Positions 38,979 through 47,935 of a stretch of DNA of 64,000 nt are shown one piece after another. Position numbers and translations under genes: made by a program. The stretch is from Granulicella sp. dw_53 (lineage in GTDB: Bacteria > Acidobacteriota > Terriglobia > Terriglobales > Acidobacteriaceae). The notes under the pieces are model-generated. The model did not search any database. It saw nothing but the letters and a program-made list of their open reading frames with translations, and was not told the DNA's origin. Numbering within the stretch: the stretch's first letter is position 1; every line of letters begins with the position of its first letter. The stretch spans positions 79,223-143,222 of the forward strand of contig NZ_JAAVUR010000015.1 of assembly GCF_018449545.1 (NCBI RefSeq), in the 5' to 3' direction.

Positions 38979-39198
38979 ATTTGTAACTCGAGCTAAGCCT
39001 CATCTTGAGATAGACCAATCCCATGATGGCCGATGCAAGAATCACCCACAAAAACTGATACCAGTAGAAGAACGGAAACCCAAAGAGCGCAGGTGTCGAC
39101 CGCGCATAGATCTGCGGGAAGAGCAGGGCAACATACGGCAACACCAGCGGAGCCAACCACCACTTAGTTCCCCGTGCTTTCTTCACCGGTTGCTCCAT
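38977..39198 (-). CDS. DUF3311 family small membrane protein
   Basis: The protein (73 residues) has two membrane segments (about 12-29 and 42-64) and the pattern PYVALLFPQIYARSTPALFGFPFFYWYQ, which matches DUF3311. Family members are often paired with a sodium:solute symporter gene, but none is adjacent here. The ATG at 39198 is chosen because AGGAG precedes it by eight bases; a longer in-frame start has no ribosome site and would run into mazG. Confidence 0.8.
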   Translation of the reverse strand: MEQPVKKARGTKWWLAPLVLPYVALLFPQIYARSTPALFGFPFFYWYQFLWVILASAIMGLVYLKMRLSSSYK

Positions 39199-39305
39199 GC
39201 TTGCTTCTCCTGAACTGTTTCTTTGAAGAGAATACTGGAAATTCGACTTAGTGAGGGAATATCTGCACGGCCCGATTTCGGACGGTTGTCGGGTAAAGTT
39301 AACGA

Positions 39306-40226
39306 ATGGCACCTCGCTCTCCAGAGCACCTCGTCTCGTCCGATCCAGCTACGGAGCCTCCCGGAGCCCCCAGCGAATCGGCGCGTCAGGCCGCTGCGCC
39401 CCTTGCGGAAGCCGTTACGATCATGGCTCGCCTGCGCGGGCCCGATGGCTGCCCGTGGGACAGGGAGCAGAGCTTCGACTCGATCAAGAAGCACACGCTG
39501 GAGGAGACCTACGAGGTCTTCGACGCGATCGAGCGCCGGGCCTGGCCGGATCTTCGTGACGAACTTGGCGATTTGCTGCTTCAGGTGCTCTTCTACGCGC
39601 AGATGGCCGACGAGGCGGGTTACTTTACACTAGCTGACGTCGCGGCTGGGTTGAACGCCAAGCTCATCCGTCGTCACCCGCACATCTTTGCCGGAGAGGA
39701 AGTGAGCGATTCTGCCACCGTTCTACGCAATTGGGAGCAGATCAAACGCGCAGAGAAAGTCTCCGCTGCCGACACGCAAACCTCCATGCTGGACGATGTC
39801 CCCCGATCCATGCCTGCCTTGTTGGAGGCGTCGAAGCTCGGTTCACGGGCAGCAAAGGTAGGCTTCGACTGGCCGGACGCAGCAGGGCTCTTCGAGAAGT
39901 TGCAGGAGGAGATCGGAGAATTAAAGGCCGAACTTCCGGCCTCCGCCGAATCGAAGAGCACAGTATCGAACGCAGCGATCGAGGAGGAGTTAGGGGATGT
40001 ACTGTTCACGGCGGTCAATCTTGCACGGCATCTGAAGGTCGACCCGGAGTCCGCGCTTCGTGCTGCGAACGCGAAGTTCCGCAAACGCTTCGCCACCATG
40101 GAGTTCGCTGGAGGCGGTCGAGAGGGCCTCGAAGCGCTCTCCCCACCGGATCTGGAAGCGTTGTGGAACGAAGCCAAGTTGAAGGAACGCGAGAGCATGA
40201 ACAAGCTTGAGGAGCAAAGGCCATGA
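39306..40226 (+). CDS. mazG: Nucleoside triphosphate pyrophosphohydrolase MazG
   Basis: MazG hydrolyses (d)NTPs to monophosphates and pyrophosphate, cleaning non-canonical nucleotides. The protein (306 residues) shows GPDGCPWDREQSFDSIKKHTLEETYEV with the EExxE metal helix, followed by DELGDLLLQVLFYAQMA. A second related helix set occurs late (EEELGDVLFTAVNLARHL), as in the two-domain E. coli form. The N-terminal 30 residues are an unstructured extension. Its stop overlaps the start of the acyltransferase gene (ATGA). Confidence 0.94.
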   Translation: MAPRSPEHLVSSDPATEPPGAPSESARQAAAPLAEAVTIMARLRGPDGCPWDREQSFDSIKKHTLEETYEVFDAIERRAWPDLRDELGDLLLQVLFYAQMADEAGYFTLADVAAGLNAKLIRRHPHIFAGEEVSDSATVLRNWEQIKRAEKVSAADTQTSMLDDVPRSMPALLEASKLGSRAAKVGFDWPDAAGLFEKLQEEIGELKAELPASAESKSTVSNAAIEEELGDVLFTAVNLARHLKVDPESALRAANAKFRKRFATMEFAGGGREGLEALSPPDLEALWNEAKLKERESMNKLEEQRP

Positions 40227-41062
40227 GTATGCAGCAAACGCCAGTGGTGCAGGAACACGCGGAGCAGAGGGACGAAACACCTTCGATTCGCATCGCTTCT
40301 CTGCACGATCTGGCACAGTTTCAGATCTGTGTGGATCTCCAGGTCGCAGTCTGGGGATACAGCGAAGGAGACGTAATTCCGCGGCGGGTATTTTTGCTGG
40401 CTGACCGTATCGGTGGACAGGTCTTAGGTGCCTTCGACGGCGAAAAGATCGTCGGATTTGCCATGGGTCTGCCGGGATATCGCAACGGTCAGCCCTACCT
40501 CCACTCGCATATGCTGGCAGTGTTACCGGAGTACCGTAACCTGGGCCTCGGGCGCCGTTTGAAGCTCGCCCAACGCGACGATGCCCTGGCCCGTGGCTTC
40601 GAGTTGATGGAGTGGACCTTCGATCCCTTGGAGATCAAGAACGCTCACCTGAACATCGCCCGTCTGGGCGCGATCTCCCGCCGTTACAAACCCGACTTCT
40701 ATGGCCCATCCTCTTCGCCGCTGCAGGGCGGTCTGCCGACCGACCGGCTCTACGCCGAATGGTGGCTGCGTTCTCCCCGCGTGACGCGAATCCTGAACGA
40801 AACCGGGCCCGAGCAGCAAACCCAGGCGATTTCGGAGGAGGTCATCGTCCCGCACGAGTTATACCAGTGGAAACAAGCGGAGGCGACTCGAAATCTGGCC
40901 AGCGCCCGCCAGCTTGCGAACCGCGAAGCGCTGCAGTCTGCCTTCAGCCGCGGGCTTGCCATTGTAGGCTACCGCCGTGAAAGCAATGGAGATGGGCATT
41001 TTCTCTTGGGTACTATCGATTCGGCGGAGATCGCTCCAAACGTAGCGGACATCCTCCCTTAG
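40223..41062 (+). CDS. GNAT-family N-acyltransferase, paired with an NSAR/OSBS gene
   Basis: The protein (279 residues) carries a GNAT core: a central strand GFAMGLPGYRNG, the acyl-CoA pyrophosphate loop YRNLGLGRRLKLAQR, and the conserved segment WTFDPLEIKNAHLNIARLGAISRRY. Proteins with this last motif are often found beside muconate-lactonising-type racemases. In Geobacillus kaustophilus a GNAT N-succinyltransferase works with N-succinylamino-acid racemase to convert D- to L-amino acids. A similar role is inferred here from the downstream gene. The start overlaps the mazG stop. Confidence 0.82.
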   Translation: MSMQQTPVVQEHAEQRDETPSIRIASLHDLAQFQICVDLQVAVWGYSEGDVIPRRVFLLADRIGGQVLGAFDGEKIVGFAMGLPGYRNGQPYLHSHMLAVLPEYRNLGLGRRLKLAQRDDALARGFELMEWTFDPLEIKNAHLNIARLGAISRRYKPDFYGPSSSPLQGGLPTDRLYAEWWLRSPRVTRILNETGPEQQTQAISEEVIVPHELYQWKQAEATRNLASARQLANREALQSAFSRGLAIVGYRRESNGDGHFLLGTIDSAEIAPNVADILP

Positions 41063-41189
41063 CAGGTAAAATGTCTCTAATCGTTTATTTCCAGTTGAAT
41101 ACTTCTTGTGGGTTCGCGGTACGATGTTCTGGCGCTCTGCCTTAATCCCCATCGCCACGCCTGCACATTACCCGGACAGGAAACCGCAC

Positions 41190-42320
41190 ATGCTCAAGAT
41201 CGATGCCATCCACCTGCGCGAAATCAACATGCCCCTGGCGTACCCATTTGAGACCAGCTTCGGGCTCACCACGGGGAGACGCATCCTGCTGATTGAGCTG
41301 GAGTCCGATGGTCTGACGGCTTGGGGCGAGTGTGTCGCCGGGGAACACCCCTACTTTAGCGACGAGATGATCGACACCGCCTGGATCATCACCGAGACCG
41401 AGCTTGCCCCGCGCCTGCTGGAGGCTGAGCTCTCCGGCGGAGGGAGTTGTCCGGATCTCTTCAAGCCCGTCCGTGGCCACCGCATGGCCAAGGCGGCGAT
41501 CGAAAATGCAGTCTGGGACCTCGAGGCGCAGCTAGAGGGCGTTGCTCTCTCTGAGTTGCTGGGAGGAACGCGCAAGGTGATTCCCTGTGGCGTCTCGATC
41601 GGAATCCAGCCCTCGCTGGAGCAGTTGTTGGACAAGATCGCCACCGAACTGGACGCCGGCTACCAGCGCATCAAATTGAAGTGCAAACACGGCTGGGATA
41701 CGCGCATCTTCGAGGCAGTCCGCGCACGCTGGCCGGAGATCCTGCTGAGCTGCGACGCCAACTCCGCGTACCGGATGAGAGACTTCGACCACATCGCCAG
41801 TTGGGATCAGTTCAACCTGTTGATGATCGAGCAGCCGCTCTGGTACGACGACTTCTACTTTCACGCCATGCTACAGAAGCAGATCGAGACCGCGATCTGC
41901 CTGGACGAATCGATCCGCAACCGCCGCGACGCGCTGGCTGCCATTGATATGGAGTCCTGCCGCATCATCAACATCAAGGTAGGCCGCGTAGGAGGCTTCA
42001 GCGAGGCCATAGCAGTCCATAACGCGGCGGCAGAGCGCGGCATCCCTGTATGGTGCGGTGGCATGTTGGAGACCGGCATCGGGCGCGCTCACAATATCGC
42101 TCTCTCCTCGCTGCCGAACTTCTCGCTTCCAGGCGATGTCTCCGCCTCCAGCCGTTACTGGGCACAGGACATCGTCGATCCCCCAATTACGGTGAGCGCC
42201 AAGGGTGAGATCCTCGTCCCAACCACCTCTGGCTCCGGCTACCCCATCCTGAAGGATCGCATCGAGTCTCTGACCGTGCGGCGCACCTCGCTGCACGCCA
42301 AGGCCCGCGTCACGGTCTAA
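41190..42320 (+). CDS. o-Succinylbenzoate synthase / N-succinylamino-acid racemase (enolase superfamily)
   Basis: The protein (376 residues) is of the MLE subgroup. The catalytic lysines are Lys162 and Lys164 in IKLKCKHG and Lys263 in INIKVGRVGG. The metal ligands are Asp189 (SCDANSAY), Glu214 (LMIEQPL) and Asp239 (ICLDESI). Enzymes with this pattern make o-succinylbenzoate for menaquinone, or racemise N-acylamino acids, or both. No other men gene is nearby, while a GNAT acyltransferase gene lies upstream, so racemase function is favoured. The ATG at 41190 fits the family start; the frame extends upstream without similarity. Confidence 0.88.
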   Translation: MLKIDAIHLREINMPLAYPFETSFGLTTGRRILLIELESDGLTAWGECVAGEHPYFSDEMIDTAWIITETELAPRLLEAELSGGGSCPDLFKPVRGHRMAKAAIENAVWDLEAQLEGVALSELLGGTRKVIPCGVSIGIQPSLEQLLDKIATELDAGYQRIKLKCKHGWDTRIFEAVRARWPEILLSCDANSAYRMRDFDHIASWDQFNLLMIEQPLWYDDFYFHAMLQKQIETAICLDESIRNRRDALAAIDMESCRIINIKVGRVGGFSEAIAVHNAAAERGIPVWCGGMLETGIGRAHNIALSSLPNFSLPGDVSASSRYWAQDIVDPPITVSAKGEILVPTTSGSGYPILKDRIESLTVRRTSLHAKARVTV

Positions 42321-42339
42321 ATCGTGAAGCCGAGACAGC

Positions 42340-43365
42340 CTAGCGCGTCGGCAAAGGCGTGTTGAGTAACATTCGAACCGCATCTTGATAACTGAGCGGT
42401 GGCAGCCTCTGGAAGGCAGACGCATCCACATTAGCGCGAACGTTCAGCGTCTTCACCATCAAAGCGCGTACCGTTACCTGCTCGATAAAGTGCGTGAAGA
42501 TCCACCGCCCCCCACCTGCATCCGTCTGTTCGAGCACCAGCTTGCCCCCCGGATAGATATGGGCCAGCATCCCCCAGCCAAAGTTCACGCCTTGGAAGAT
42601 GGTTCCCTCCATCCGAACCAGTTGCCGGGTCTTCGCGTCGATCCACATCCTGCCCCTGAGCCCGGTCAGCGCAGCGGAGGTCGTCGTCGGAGGCTTCCAA
42701 TGTGGATTGGGTTCATAGTCCATCACAATCTCCACCGCTCCATGATTTGCCCCGGACTGCGGTTGATCCGGAGTATAGGTATAGATCATGGCATCGGGCA
42801 GCAGCCGGATCATGGAGTCCGCAAGCTTTCGGCCCGACTCTTCGTTCTTGACGTGTTTGAAATAGTCCGACGGCGAAATGATCATGGAGTTCAGCCGGTC
42901 GCGCTCAGCCTTGTCCTCATCCTCTGTAAGGGCTCGGCCGCTTTTCAAGACCAGCCTGGCAACACTTCCATCTTTGCTTTCGATGACGTCGCGTTCCAGC
43001 TCCCCTTTGTCGTCGCGAACATGCATTCGATAACGTAAATAGGAGTCGCGATGATGCAGGTCGATCAGCTCATTCGCGGCCGCATCGACGACCCAGCTAC
43101 GAGGCTCTACCGCCAGATCGGCGGAGTTACTTGGAGCCTGCGCGGCACGCGCGACGAGTTCTCTGTTGGAAGGAATGACCGTAAGCGCGGAGAGAATGGA
43201 TACCCCGACGCACCAACTCCGCAGCCGCCAAGAAGACAGAGTACGTGCGCTAATAGAACTGCTGAGTTGGCTCTCCCGGCGTCCCGCAGGAATCCGCCTC
43301 GAGCCGCCGTCTTTTTCCCCGCCGCAATGAAACAGAACCGGAACCTCCTGTCTCGCATTTTGCAT
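42340..43365 (-). CDS. Hypothetical exported or membrane-anchored protein
   Basis: I do not recognise a named domain. The chain (341 residues if the ATG at 43365 is used) has a hydrophobic stretch near residues 52-68 (WCVGVSILSALTVIPSN) that probably acts as an uncleaved signal. The conserved-looking body includes ELIDLHHRDSYLRYRMHVRD, SPSDYFKHVKNEESGRKLADSMIRLLPDAMIYTY, GLRGRMWIDAKTRQLVRMEG and FGWGMLAHIYPGG. The last two resemble outer-membrane lipoprotein-sorting or sigma-E-regulator-like beta folds, but only loosely. The frame stays open to 43881 by chance, overlapping the bactofilin gene, so the start is uncertain. Confidence 0.6.
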   Translation of the reverse strand: MQNARQEVPVLFHCGGEKDGGSRRIPAGRRESQLSSSISARTLSSWRLRSWCVGVSILSALTVIPSNRELVARAAQAPSNSADLAVEPRSWVVDAAANELIDLHHRDSYLRYRMHVRDDKGELERDVIESKDGSVARLVLKSGRALTEDEDKAERDRLNSMIISPSDYFKHVKNEESGRKLADSMIRLLPDAMIYTYTPDQPQSGANHGAVEIVMDYEPNPHWKPPTTTSAALTGLRGRMWIDAKTRQLVRMEGTIFQGVNFGWGMLAHIYPGGKLVLEQTDAGGGRWIFTHFIEQVTVRALMVKTLNVRANVDASAFQRLPPLSYQDAVRMLLNTPLPTR

Positions 43366-43534
43366 TTCGATTGCCCAATTGAGACAGCGTACTGCTAGGG
43401 TAAGACGTACGCCGACGCGCCAAAGTTTGCCGCCTCGCCACAATGCCTCTGCGTTTGCCTTGCGGCGGAGGCTTGCGTATAGTTCGGGCAAGACGCACCA
43501 AATCAGATTCACATCACCGGGAGAACAGAAGCCC

Positions 43535-43933
43535 ATGAAGCCAAACGAGGGTTCCACCGCCATCGGGAAGTCGGTCGTCGTTCGAGGAGAACTCTCCGGC
43601 AACGAAGACCTGTATTTAGATGGCGACCTTGAAGGAACCATTACGCTGACCGAGAGCCGTCTTACGCTCGGACCCAATGCAAGGGTCAAGGCAGACCTGA
43701 ACGTTCGTGATCTGGTCGTCTTCGGTCGACTGACAGGCAATGTTCGGGCCACGGGGAGCATCGATCTGCGCCAGTCCGCCGTCGTCAGTGGCGATCTGGT
43801 CGCCAGCAGGCTCTCCATCGAAGAGAGCGCCCTGATCCAGGGCCGCGTCGAGCTGACTACCGCCTCTGAGAAGCACTCCACGAGGGAAGCCGCAGAGCCC
43901 AGCGCGACATTCGCGCTCGAGCCACAGGCTTAG
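43535..43933 (+). CDS. Bactofilin (polymer-forming cytoskeletal protein)
   Basis: Bactofilins self-assemble into filaments that organise cell-envelope enzymes. The protein (132 residues) has the right-handed beta-helix core at about 8-105, with repeating glycine/hydrophobic turns. These include IGKSVVVRGELSGNEDLYLDG, ARVKADLNVRDLVVFGRLTGNV and SAVVSGDLVASRLSIEESALIQG. A short disordered tail follows. The ATG at 43535 is chosen since a GGGAGA lies upstream and the core starts immediately after. It is followed 20 bases later by a methyltransferase-like gene. Confidence 0.92.
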   Translation: MKPNEGSTAIGKSVVVRGELSGNEDLYLDGDLEGTITLTESRLTLGPNARVKADLNVRDLVVFGRLTGNVRATGSIDLRQSAVVSGDLVASRLSIEESALIQGRVELTTASEKHSTREAAEPSATFALEPQA

Positions 43934-43953
43934 GCAGGAGGGAAGCGAGGACG

Positions 43954-44595
43954 ATGCGCAACCTCTTCGGCGGTAACGATAATTCAGGTAACTCCAAGGG
44001 CCAGGGCAACGAGCGAATTCCCCGTCACTCCAGCGGATGGAAGGAGCTGTTGAAGCATCTGCGCGGCGAAGAGTCGCTGCGCATCCTCGACATCGGCCCT
44101 ACCTCCTCGACGAATATCAACTTCATCACCAGCATCGGCCACAGTATCTACATGGCGAATCTGGTGGAGGAGGCTGCTAAGCCGGAATGGATCACCGCAG
44201 GAGAACCAGGTGAGCCCGCCGGATTCGACGTCGACGGCTTTCTAGCCTCGAACCTCAACTTCTCGGGACGCATCTTCGATGTAGTCATTCTTTGGGATAC
44301 AGCAGACTATCTGCCGGAGATACTGCTACCCGCGGTACTCAACCGAATTCATAGCGTCATGCAGGAGGGCGGCTTGATGCTTGCCTTCTTCCATACCAAG
44401 GCTGAAGGTCCCGAGACGGCCTTCTCACGCTATCACCTGACGGAGACAGATGCGGTCGAGATGCAGCGGGCCGGGAGCTATCCTATCCTTCGTACTTATA
44501 ACAATCGTCAGATTGAAAATATGTTGAACGAATTTAGTAGCTACAAATTTTTTCTGGCGAAAGACAGTCTTCGCGAGGTCATTGTTACTCGTTAA
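43954..44595 (+). CDS. SAM-methyltransferase-like protein downstream of bactofilin
   Basis: The protein (213 residues) begins with a Gly/Asn-rich disordered tail (1-25). The rest looks like a class I methyltransferase fold: RILDIGPTSSTNINFI at motif I, IFDVVILWDTADYLPEILLPAVLNRI at motif IV/V and MQEGGLMLAFFHTKA at the following strand. Motif I has lost the usual GxGxG spacing, so SAM binding is doubtful. The gene is close behind bactofilin and ends at a strong terminator, suggesting a two-gene unit. The target is unknown. Confidence 0.7.
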   Translation: MRNLFGGNDNSGNSKGQGNERIPRHSSGWKELLKHLRGEESLRILDIGPTSSTNINFITSIGHSIYMANLVEEAAKPEWITAGEPGEPAGFDVDGFLASNLNFSGRIFDVVILWDTADYLPEILLPAVLNRIHSVMQEGGLMLAFFHTKAEGPETAFSRYHLTETDAVEMQRAGSYPILRTYNNRQIENMLNEFSSYKFFLAKDSLREVIVTR

Positions 44596-44628
44596 ATTCC
44601 TGCGAATTTTAGAAGGAAGGAAGCAATC

Positions 44629-44672
44629 AAAAGAGGGCGGTGCCAATGACTTATGGCGCGCGCCCTCTTTTT
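44629..44672. terminator. Bidirectional intrinsic terminator
   Basis: AAAAGAGGGCG (44629-44639) pairs with CGCCCTCTTTT (44661-44671), followed by T at 44672. It separates the bactofilin unit from the convergent small-protein gene and can act on both strands. Confidence 0.92.
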
Positions 44673-44711
44673 ACACTTCTAAACCCGTTTCGAAACAGGA
44701 ACCCTGTACGA

Positions 44712-44978
44712 TTAGCCCTTTGCGAGCTGCTTTCTACGATCTGCCCAACGCTTTTTCATCGCGTCGGCGATACGTTTGCGTCCTTCGGGGCTAAGCTTGC
44801 GCTTTGCCGACTTCTTCGCAGGAGACGCCGCTACGGTCGCAACTGACTTCACGTTCTTACTGCCCTTAGGTCTACCGCGTCCGGACTGTCCAACCTGAGT
44901 TCCGGCCAGCACCGCACGGGCCTGTTGTAACTTCGCTATCTCAGCGTCGATCTCTGCAATGATCCCACTTAGGGCCAC
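44712..44978 (-). CDS. Small basic protein with AT-hook-like motif
   Basis: The protein (88 residues, GTG start with AGGAGG exactly six bases upstream) has a helical N-terminus (IIAEIDAEIAKLQQARAVL), which could dimerise. A GRGRPKGSK segment resembling an AT-hook follows. The basic end RKLSPEGRKRIADAMKKRWA is seen in many small DNA-binding proteins. It probably binds AT-rich DNA minor groove, in an H-NS/HMGA-like way; this is inferred from composition and motif only. It is followed by the terminator it shares with the convergent gene. Confidence 0.72.
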   Translation of the reverse strand: MALSGIIAEIDAEIAKLQQARAVLAGTQVGQSGRGRPKGSKNVKSVATVAASPAKKSAKRKLSPEGRKRIADAMKKRWADRRKQLAKG

Positions 44979-45118
44979 GTACTACCTCCTGTAGGCGGAC
45001 ATCCGTCATTGATCGAAATGATCAATTGTACGAAGTACCACTCTTGAACCATACAGAAGTATCTGGTGATTTGTAAATGAGAAGTGGAATAAAACTAAAA
45101 AAGGTAGGAATATTTCCT

Positions 45119-47557
45119 CTACTTTTTAACTGCTCCATTCGGAGTTGTTACATCGTTATCCGGCAAACTTACTGCAGGTTGTGCCGTACGAATGGAATAT
45201 CCTGGACCAGCCTCATCTAATAGTTCGTAACGTGCCGTGCTACCTAGTCCGCGACGTCTAGTCGAATCTTCGACAGATTGTTTCAGTCCTTGCAAAGTAG
45301 CTTGTTTGTCCTGTGCAAACTCTTTCGCCATGTGAGTAAGTGCATAGGTCAAAATGTCGCTATGGTGAAGATTTTGCATATCTGGCGCGCGTCGTAGATT
45401 CAACCATAGACGGTGTACTAACTCCACCTCATCGGGCTGAATAGCCGGCGCGTGCGGTCCAATGTGGAAGCTTAAAGAATCCCCGTCGGGCTTTACCACA
45501 TAGAAAGTGAACTGGCGCTTAGGCTCTGGTAACGCCTCCCAAGCCTGACCTACGTGGTAAGCCTGTTCCTGAGCGGTGAGCTTTGTAGATAGGCCAGAGA
45601 CGACAGCTGCCGCATCCAGCGAGTTAGCCGTCTGTACTAATGCCGCGAAGATATCTCCCGCTGGCACCACCAGCAGAGAGATATGTTTTCCAAAACTCTC
45701 CGCGACCGAGACAGCCTTGGTAAATAGCATCTGCTCGTGTTCACTGAAGAGTTGTTCTGACGCGTCGACATAGTCTGGACCTCCGGCCCCCATCATGCGC
45801 GCAGCCAGTACAACCAGGTCTTGCTCCTCAGTGTCGGTACGTGTAAGTGCCCACTTCAACGCGAAGGGAGTAGCGGAATCCCGCATCGTAACAATAACGG
45901 CGCCGGGGCGAATCTCCAGGGACTCTCTGCCAACAGTATCTTGGTGCTCTAACTGAAAGTGTTCGCGCATCTGTTCTTTGGTCATGTCGTGTCTACGCTT
46001 GTTATCGCGCTCCGACAACGAAAAGATCACAAAGAGACTAGCGGCAAAAAGAATTCCACTTACTGTGGCTACCTTTTTAGTTAACAAGTTCACGAGCGCC
46101 GTTGTGAGCAGGACGAGAAAGACCGAAAGTAACCCCAGGGGTATCTCGGTCTTTCCAATCCGTAGGTTCAGCGGAACCTTCCAGCCGCGTTCCCCATGGT
46201 ACTTCCAGCGCAGTACAAGCATGGCGAGGGAGTTGAAGGTAAAGCTCCAGATCACACCGAAGGCGTAAGCCTCGCCGAGCATAATTACATTTCCGCGAGT
46301 AACTATGATCGTGAGCAGTTGTAACGCCGCAACCAGATTTACTATTCGATAACTGGTTCCGAAACGGCGCTGCGGCTTACGAAACCAGTCTGCGAGTACC
46401 CCATCTTCGGCGACGCGCATAAGTACGCCGGTCGAACCTACGATGGCAGTATTGACCGCTCCACCTAGAATTAGAAATCCCACGATCACGACGAAGACAC
46501 GGAAGGCGATGCGCAGGGCCAGCGGACCCGCCATATACATCGCCATTCCGGCAATGAGATTGTCGCGGTAGACCGGCACGCGGACCGAATCCGGAATCAG
46601 CATCACCGCCAGCATGGAGCCGAGGCCGGTAAAGAAGAAAGTGTAGATCGCGATAACGATCGCCGCGCGCTTCAGATTCTTCAGCTTCGGATGCTCGATC
46701 TCGCGATTTACCTGCGCCAGCGACTCCTCGCCGCTCATCGCCAGGACAGAGTGGCCAAACGCCATAAGTACACCGAACAATCCAACGGTCTTCATGAAGC
46801 CGGTATTCTTCAGGAAACCCATCGCATCGTCGGAAAAATGTAAGTTCTCAGGGATAGGTAGAGGCGGTAGATGCGCGCCGCGTAAGAGTGCGGTAAAGAT
46901 TCCCCAGGCCAGCAGAATAACTACCATCACGGTAGTAATCTTCATGACCTTCAGAGCCTTGTCGCTCGACTCTTCGATACCCTTGGTGTTCTGCCACCAG
47001 AAATAGATCGTAACTAGTACCGCAATACAGGCTGAACTTCCGTTGATCGGAAACTGGCGTGCAGTGCCATCGACATGCACCGTCAGCAACGTCATCCAAT
47101 GCCGGTCCGCACAGAGCCTCAAAACTTCATTCAATAAACCGATGATGTATTGTCCGGCGGAGACGCCCGAGATAGGTCCGGTCAGCACATAGTCGAACAT
47201 CAACGCAGAGACACTTAGCTTGGCGAAGGTCCCACCCAGCGCCTCCTTGACGATGCGGTACACGCCGCCGCGAGTAAACATGCTGCAGCTCTCGACGTAG
47301 ACCTTCCGCACCGCAAAGCTAAAGAGCATCACGCCCAGGATGAACCAGGGAGCCGACTTACCGACCGCCTCCTCCGCGATACCGCCGGCATAGAAGGCCG
47401 AGGAGCCAAGATCGTTCAGAACGATAGCCGCTGCCCGCCAAAAGGAGATGAAGGTGAGCATGACCGACGAGGCCACCACCAGACGGACTCGATTGGATTG
47501 CGGTTTGGAGATGCTTTGCTTGATGTCCATTATCGTGAGCGCAGTGCGTTGTTCCAT
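45119..47557 (-). CDS. APC-superfamily permease fused to a universal-stress-protein-like domain
   Basis: The protein (812 residues) carries 12 or more membrane helices in its first 500 residues, with the permease motif SSAFYAGGIAEEAVG and FTRGGVYRIVKEALGG. A C-terminal soluble part follows. From about residue 545 this part resembles USP domains: GAVIVTMRDSATPFALKWAL, DLVVLAARMMG, SVAESFGKHISLLVVPAGD and VVSGLSTKLTAQEQ. The transported substrate (amino acid or cation) cannot be read. The USP part may bind nucleotide and gate transport. Starts at 47557 or 47530 are both possible, as neither has a clear ribosome site. Confidence 0.82.
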   Translation of the reverse strand: MEQRTALTIMDIKQSISKPQSNRVRLVVASSVMLTFISFWRAAAIVLNDLGSSAFYAGGIAEEAVGKSAPWFILGVMLFSFAVRKVYVESCSMFTRGGVYRIVKEALGGTFAKLSVSALMFDYVLTGPISGVSAGQYIIGLLNEVLRLCADRHWMTLLTVHVDGTARQFPINGSSACIAVLVTIYFWWQNTKGIEESSDKALKVMKITTVMVVILLAWGIFTALLRGAHLPPLPIPENLHFSDDAMGFLKNTGFMKTVGLFGVLMAFGHSVLAMSGEESLAQVNREIEHPKLKNLKRAAIVIAIYTFFFTGLGSMLAVMLIPDSVRVPVYRDNLIAGMAMYMAGPLALRIAFRVFVVIVGFLILGGAVNTAIVGSTGVLMRVAEDGVLADWFRKPQRRFGTSYRIVNLVAALQLLTIIVTRGNVIMLGEAYAFGVIWSFTFNSLAMLVLRWKYHGERGWKVPLNLRIGKTEIPLGLLSVFLVLLTTALVNLLTKKVATVSGILFAASLFVIFSLSERDNKRRHDMTKEQMREHFQLEHQDTVGRESLEIRPGAVIVTMRDSATPFALKWALTRTDTEEQDLVVLAARMMGAGGPDYVDASEQLFSEHEQMLFTKAVSVAESFGKHISLLVVPAGDIFAALVQTANSLDAAAVVSGLSTKLTAQEQAYHVGQAWEALPEPKRQFTFYVVKPDGDSLSFHIGPHAPAIQPDEVELVHRLWLNLRRAPDMQNLHHSDILTYALTHMAKEFAQDKQATLQGLKQSVEDSTRRRGLGSTARYELLDEAGPGYSIRTAQPAVSLPDNDVTTPNGAVKK

Positions 47558-47662
47558 TCCCGAAGGCTGTCCCTGCAAGAGACTCGTTCAGCCATCAGAA
47601 TTGAATCGAAGAGATGGATCATGTCTTATGGAGAATTTAGCTGCACCCCACCCTGCAACGAT

Positions 47663-47794
47663 CTACTCGTCCTCTTCCAGCAGCTCCTTCAGGTCACCAA
47701 CCACGCTGACCGCGATTACGATTGCCGAACCAGCCATTCCGATAAAGAACAGTGGGACGACAATCCTTGCGACTAACTGAATAAAAAATTCCAT
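47663..47794 (-). CDS. Small membrane protein of 43 residues
   Basis: An ATG at 47794 opens a 43-codon frame. The product begins MEFFIQLVARIVVPLFF, then has a membrane stretch to about residue 32 (IGMAGSAIVIAVSVVGD), and an acidic tail DLKELLEEDE. The clean arrangement of one hydrophobic helix and a charged end argues for a real small protein. It is located 105 bases upstream of the permease gene on the same strand and may be co-transcribed as an accessory subunit. The ribosome site is weak, and I know no function. Confidence 0.6.
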   Translation of the reverse strand: MEFFIQLVARIVVPLFFIGMAGSAIVIAVSVVGDLKELLEEDE

Positions 47795-47935
47795 GCCACA
47801 AAGATTGTATCCCCTTTGTAAAGCCCGGCTGCCTGATTCGGAGCGGGCGCCCTGCCAATAGGAACCTCCCGAGCTACGTTGAGGGGCTACGAGTTACCGT
47901 ACCGTCATCATGTGAATGTTAGACTTCGCTTTGAG

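Noticed and set aside
43366..43881. N-terminal extension of the minus-strand gene at 42340
   Set aside because: The frame is antisense to the bactofilin gene, and its composition is Arg/Ser-rich as in shadow frames.
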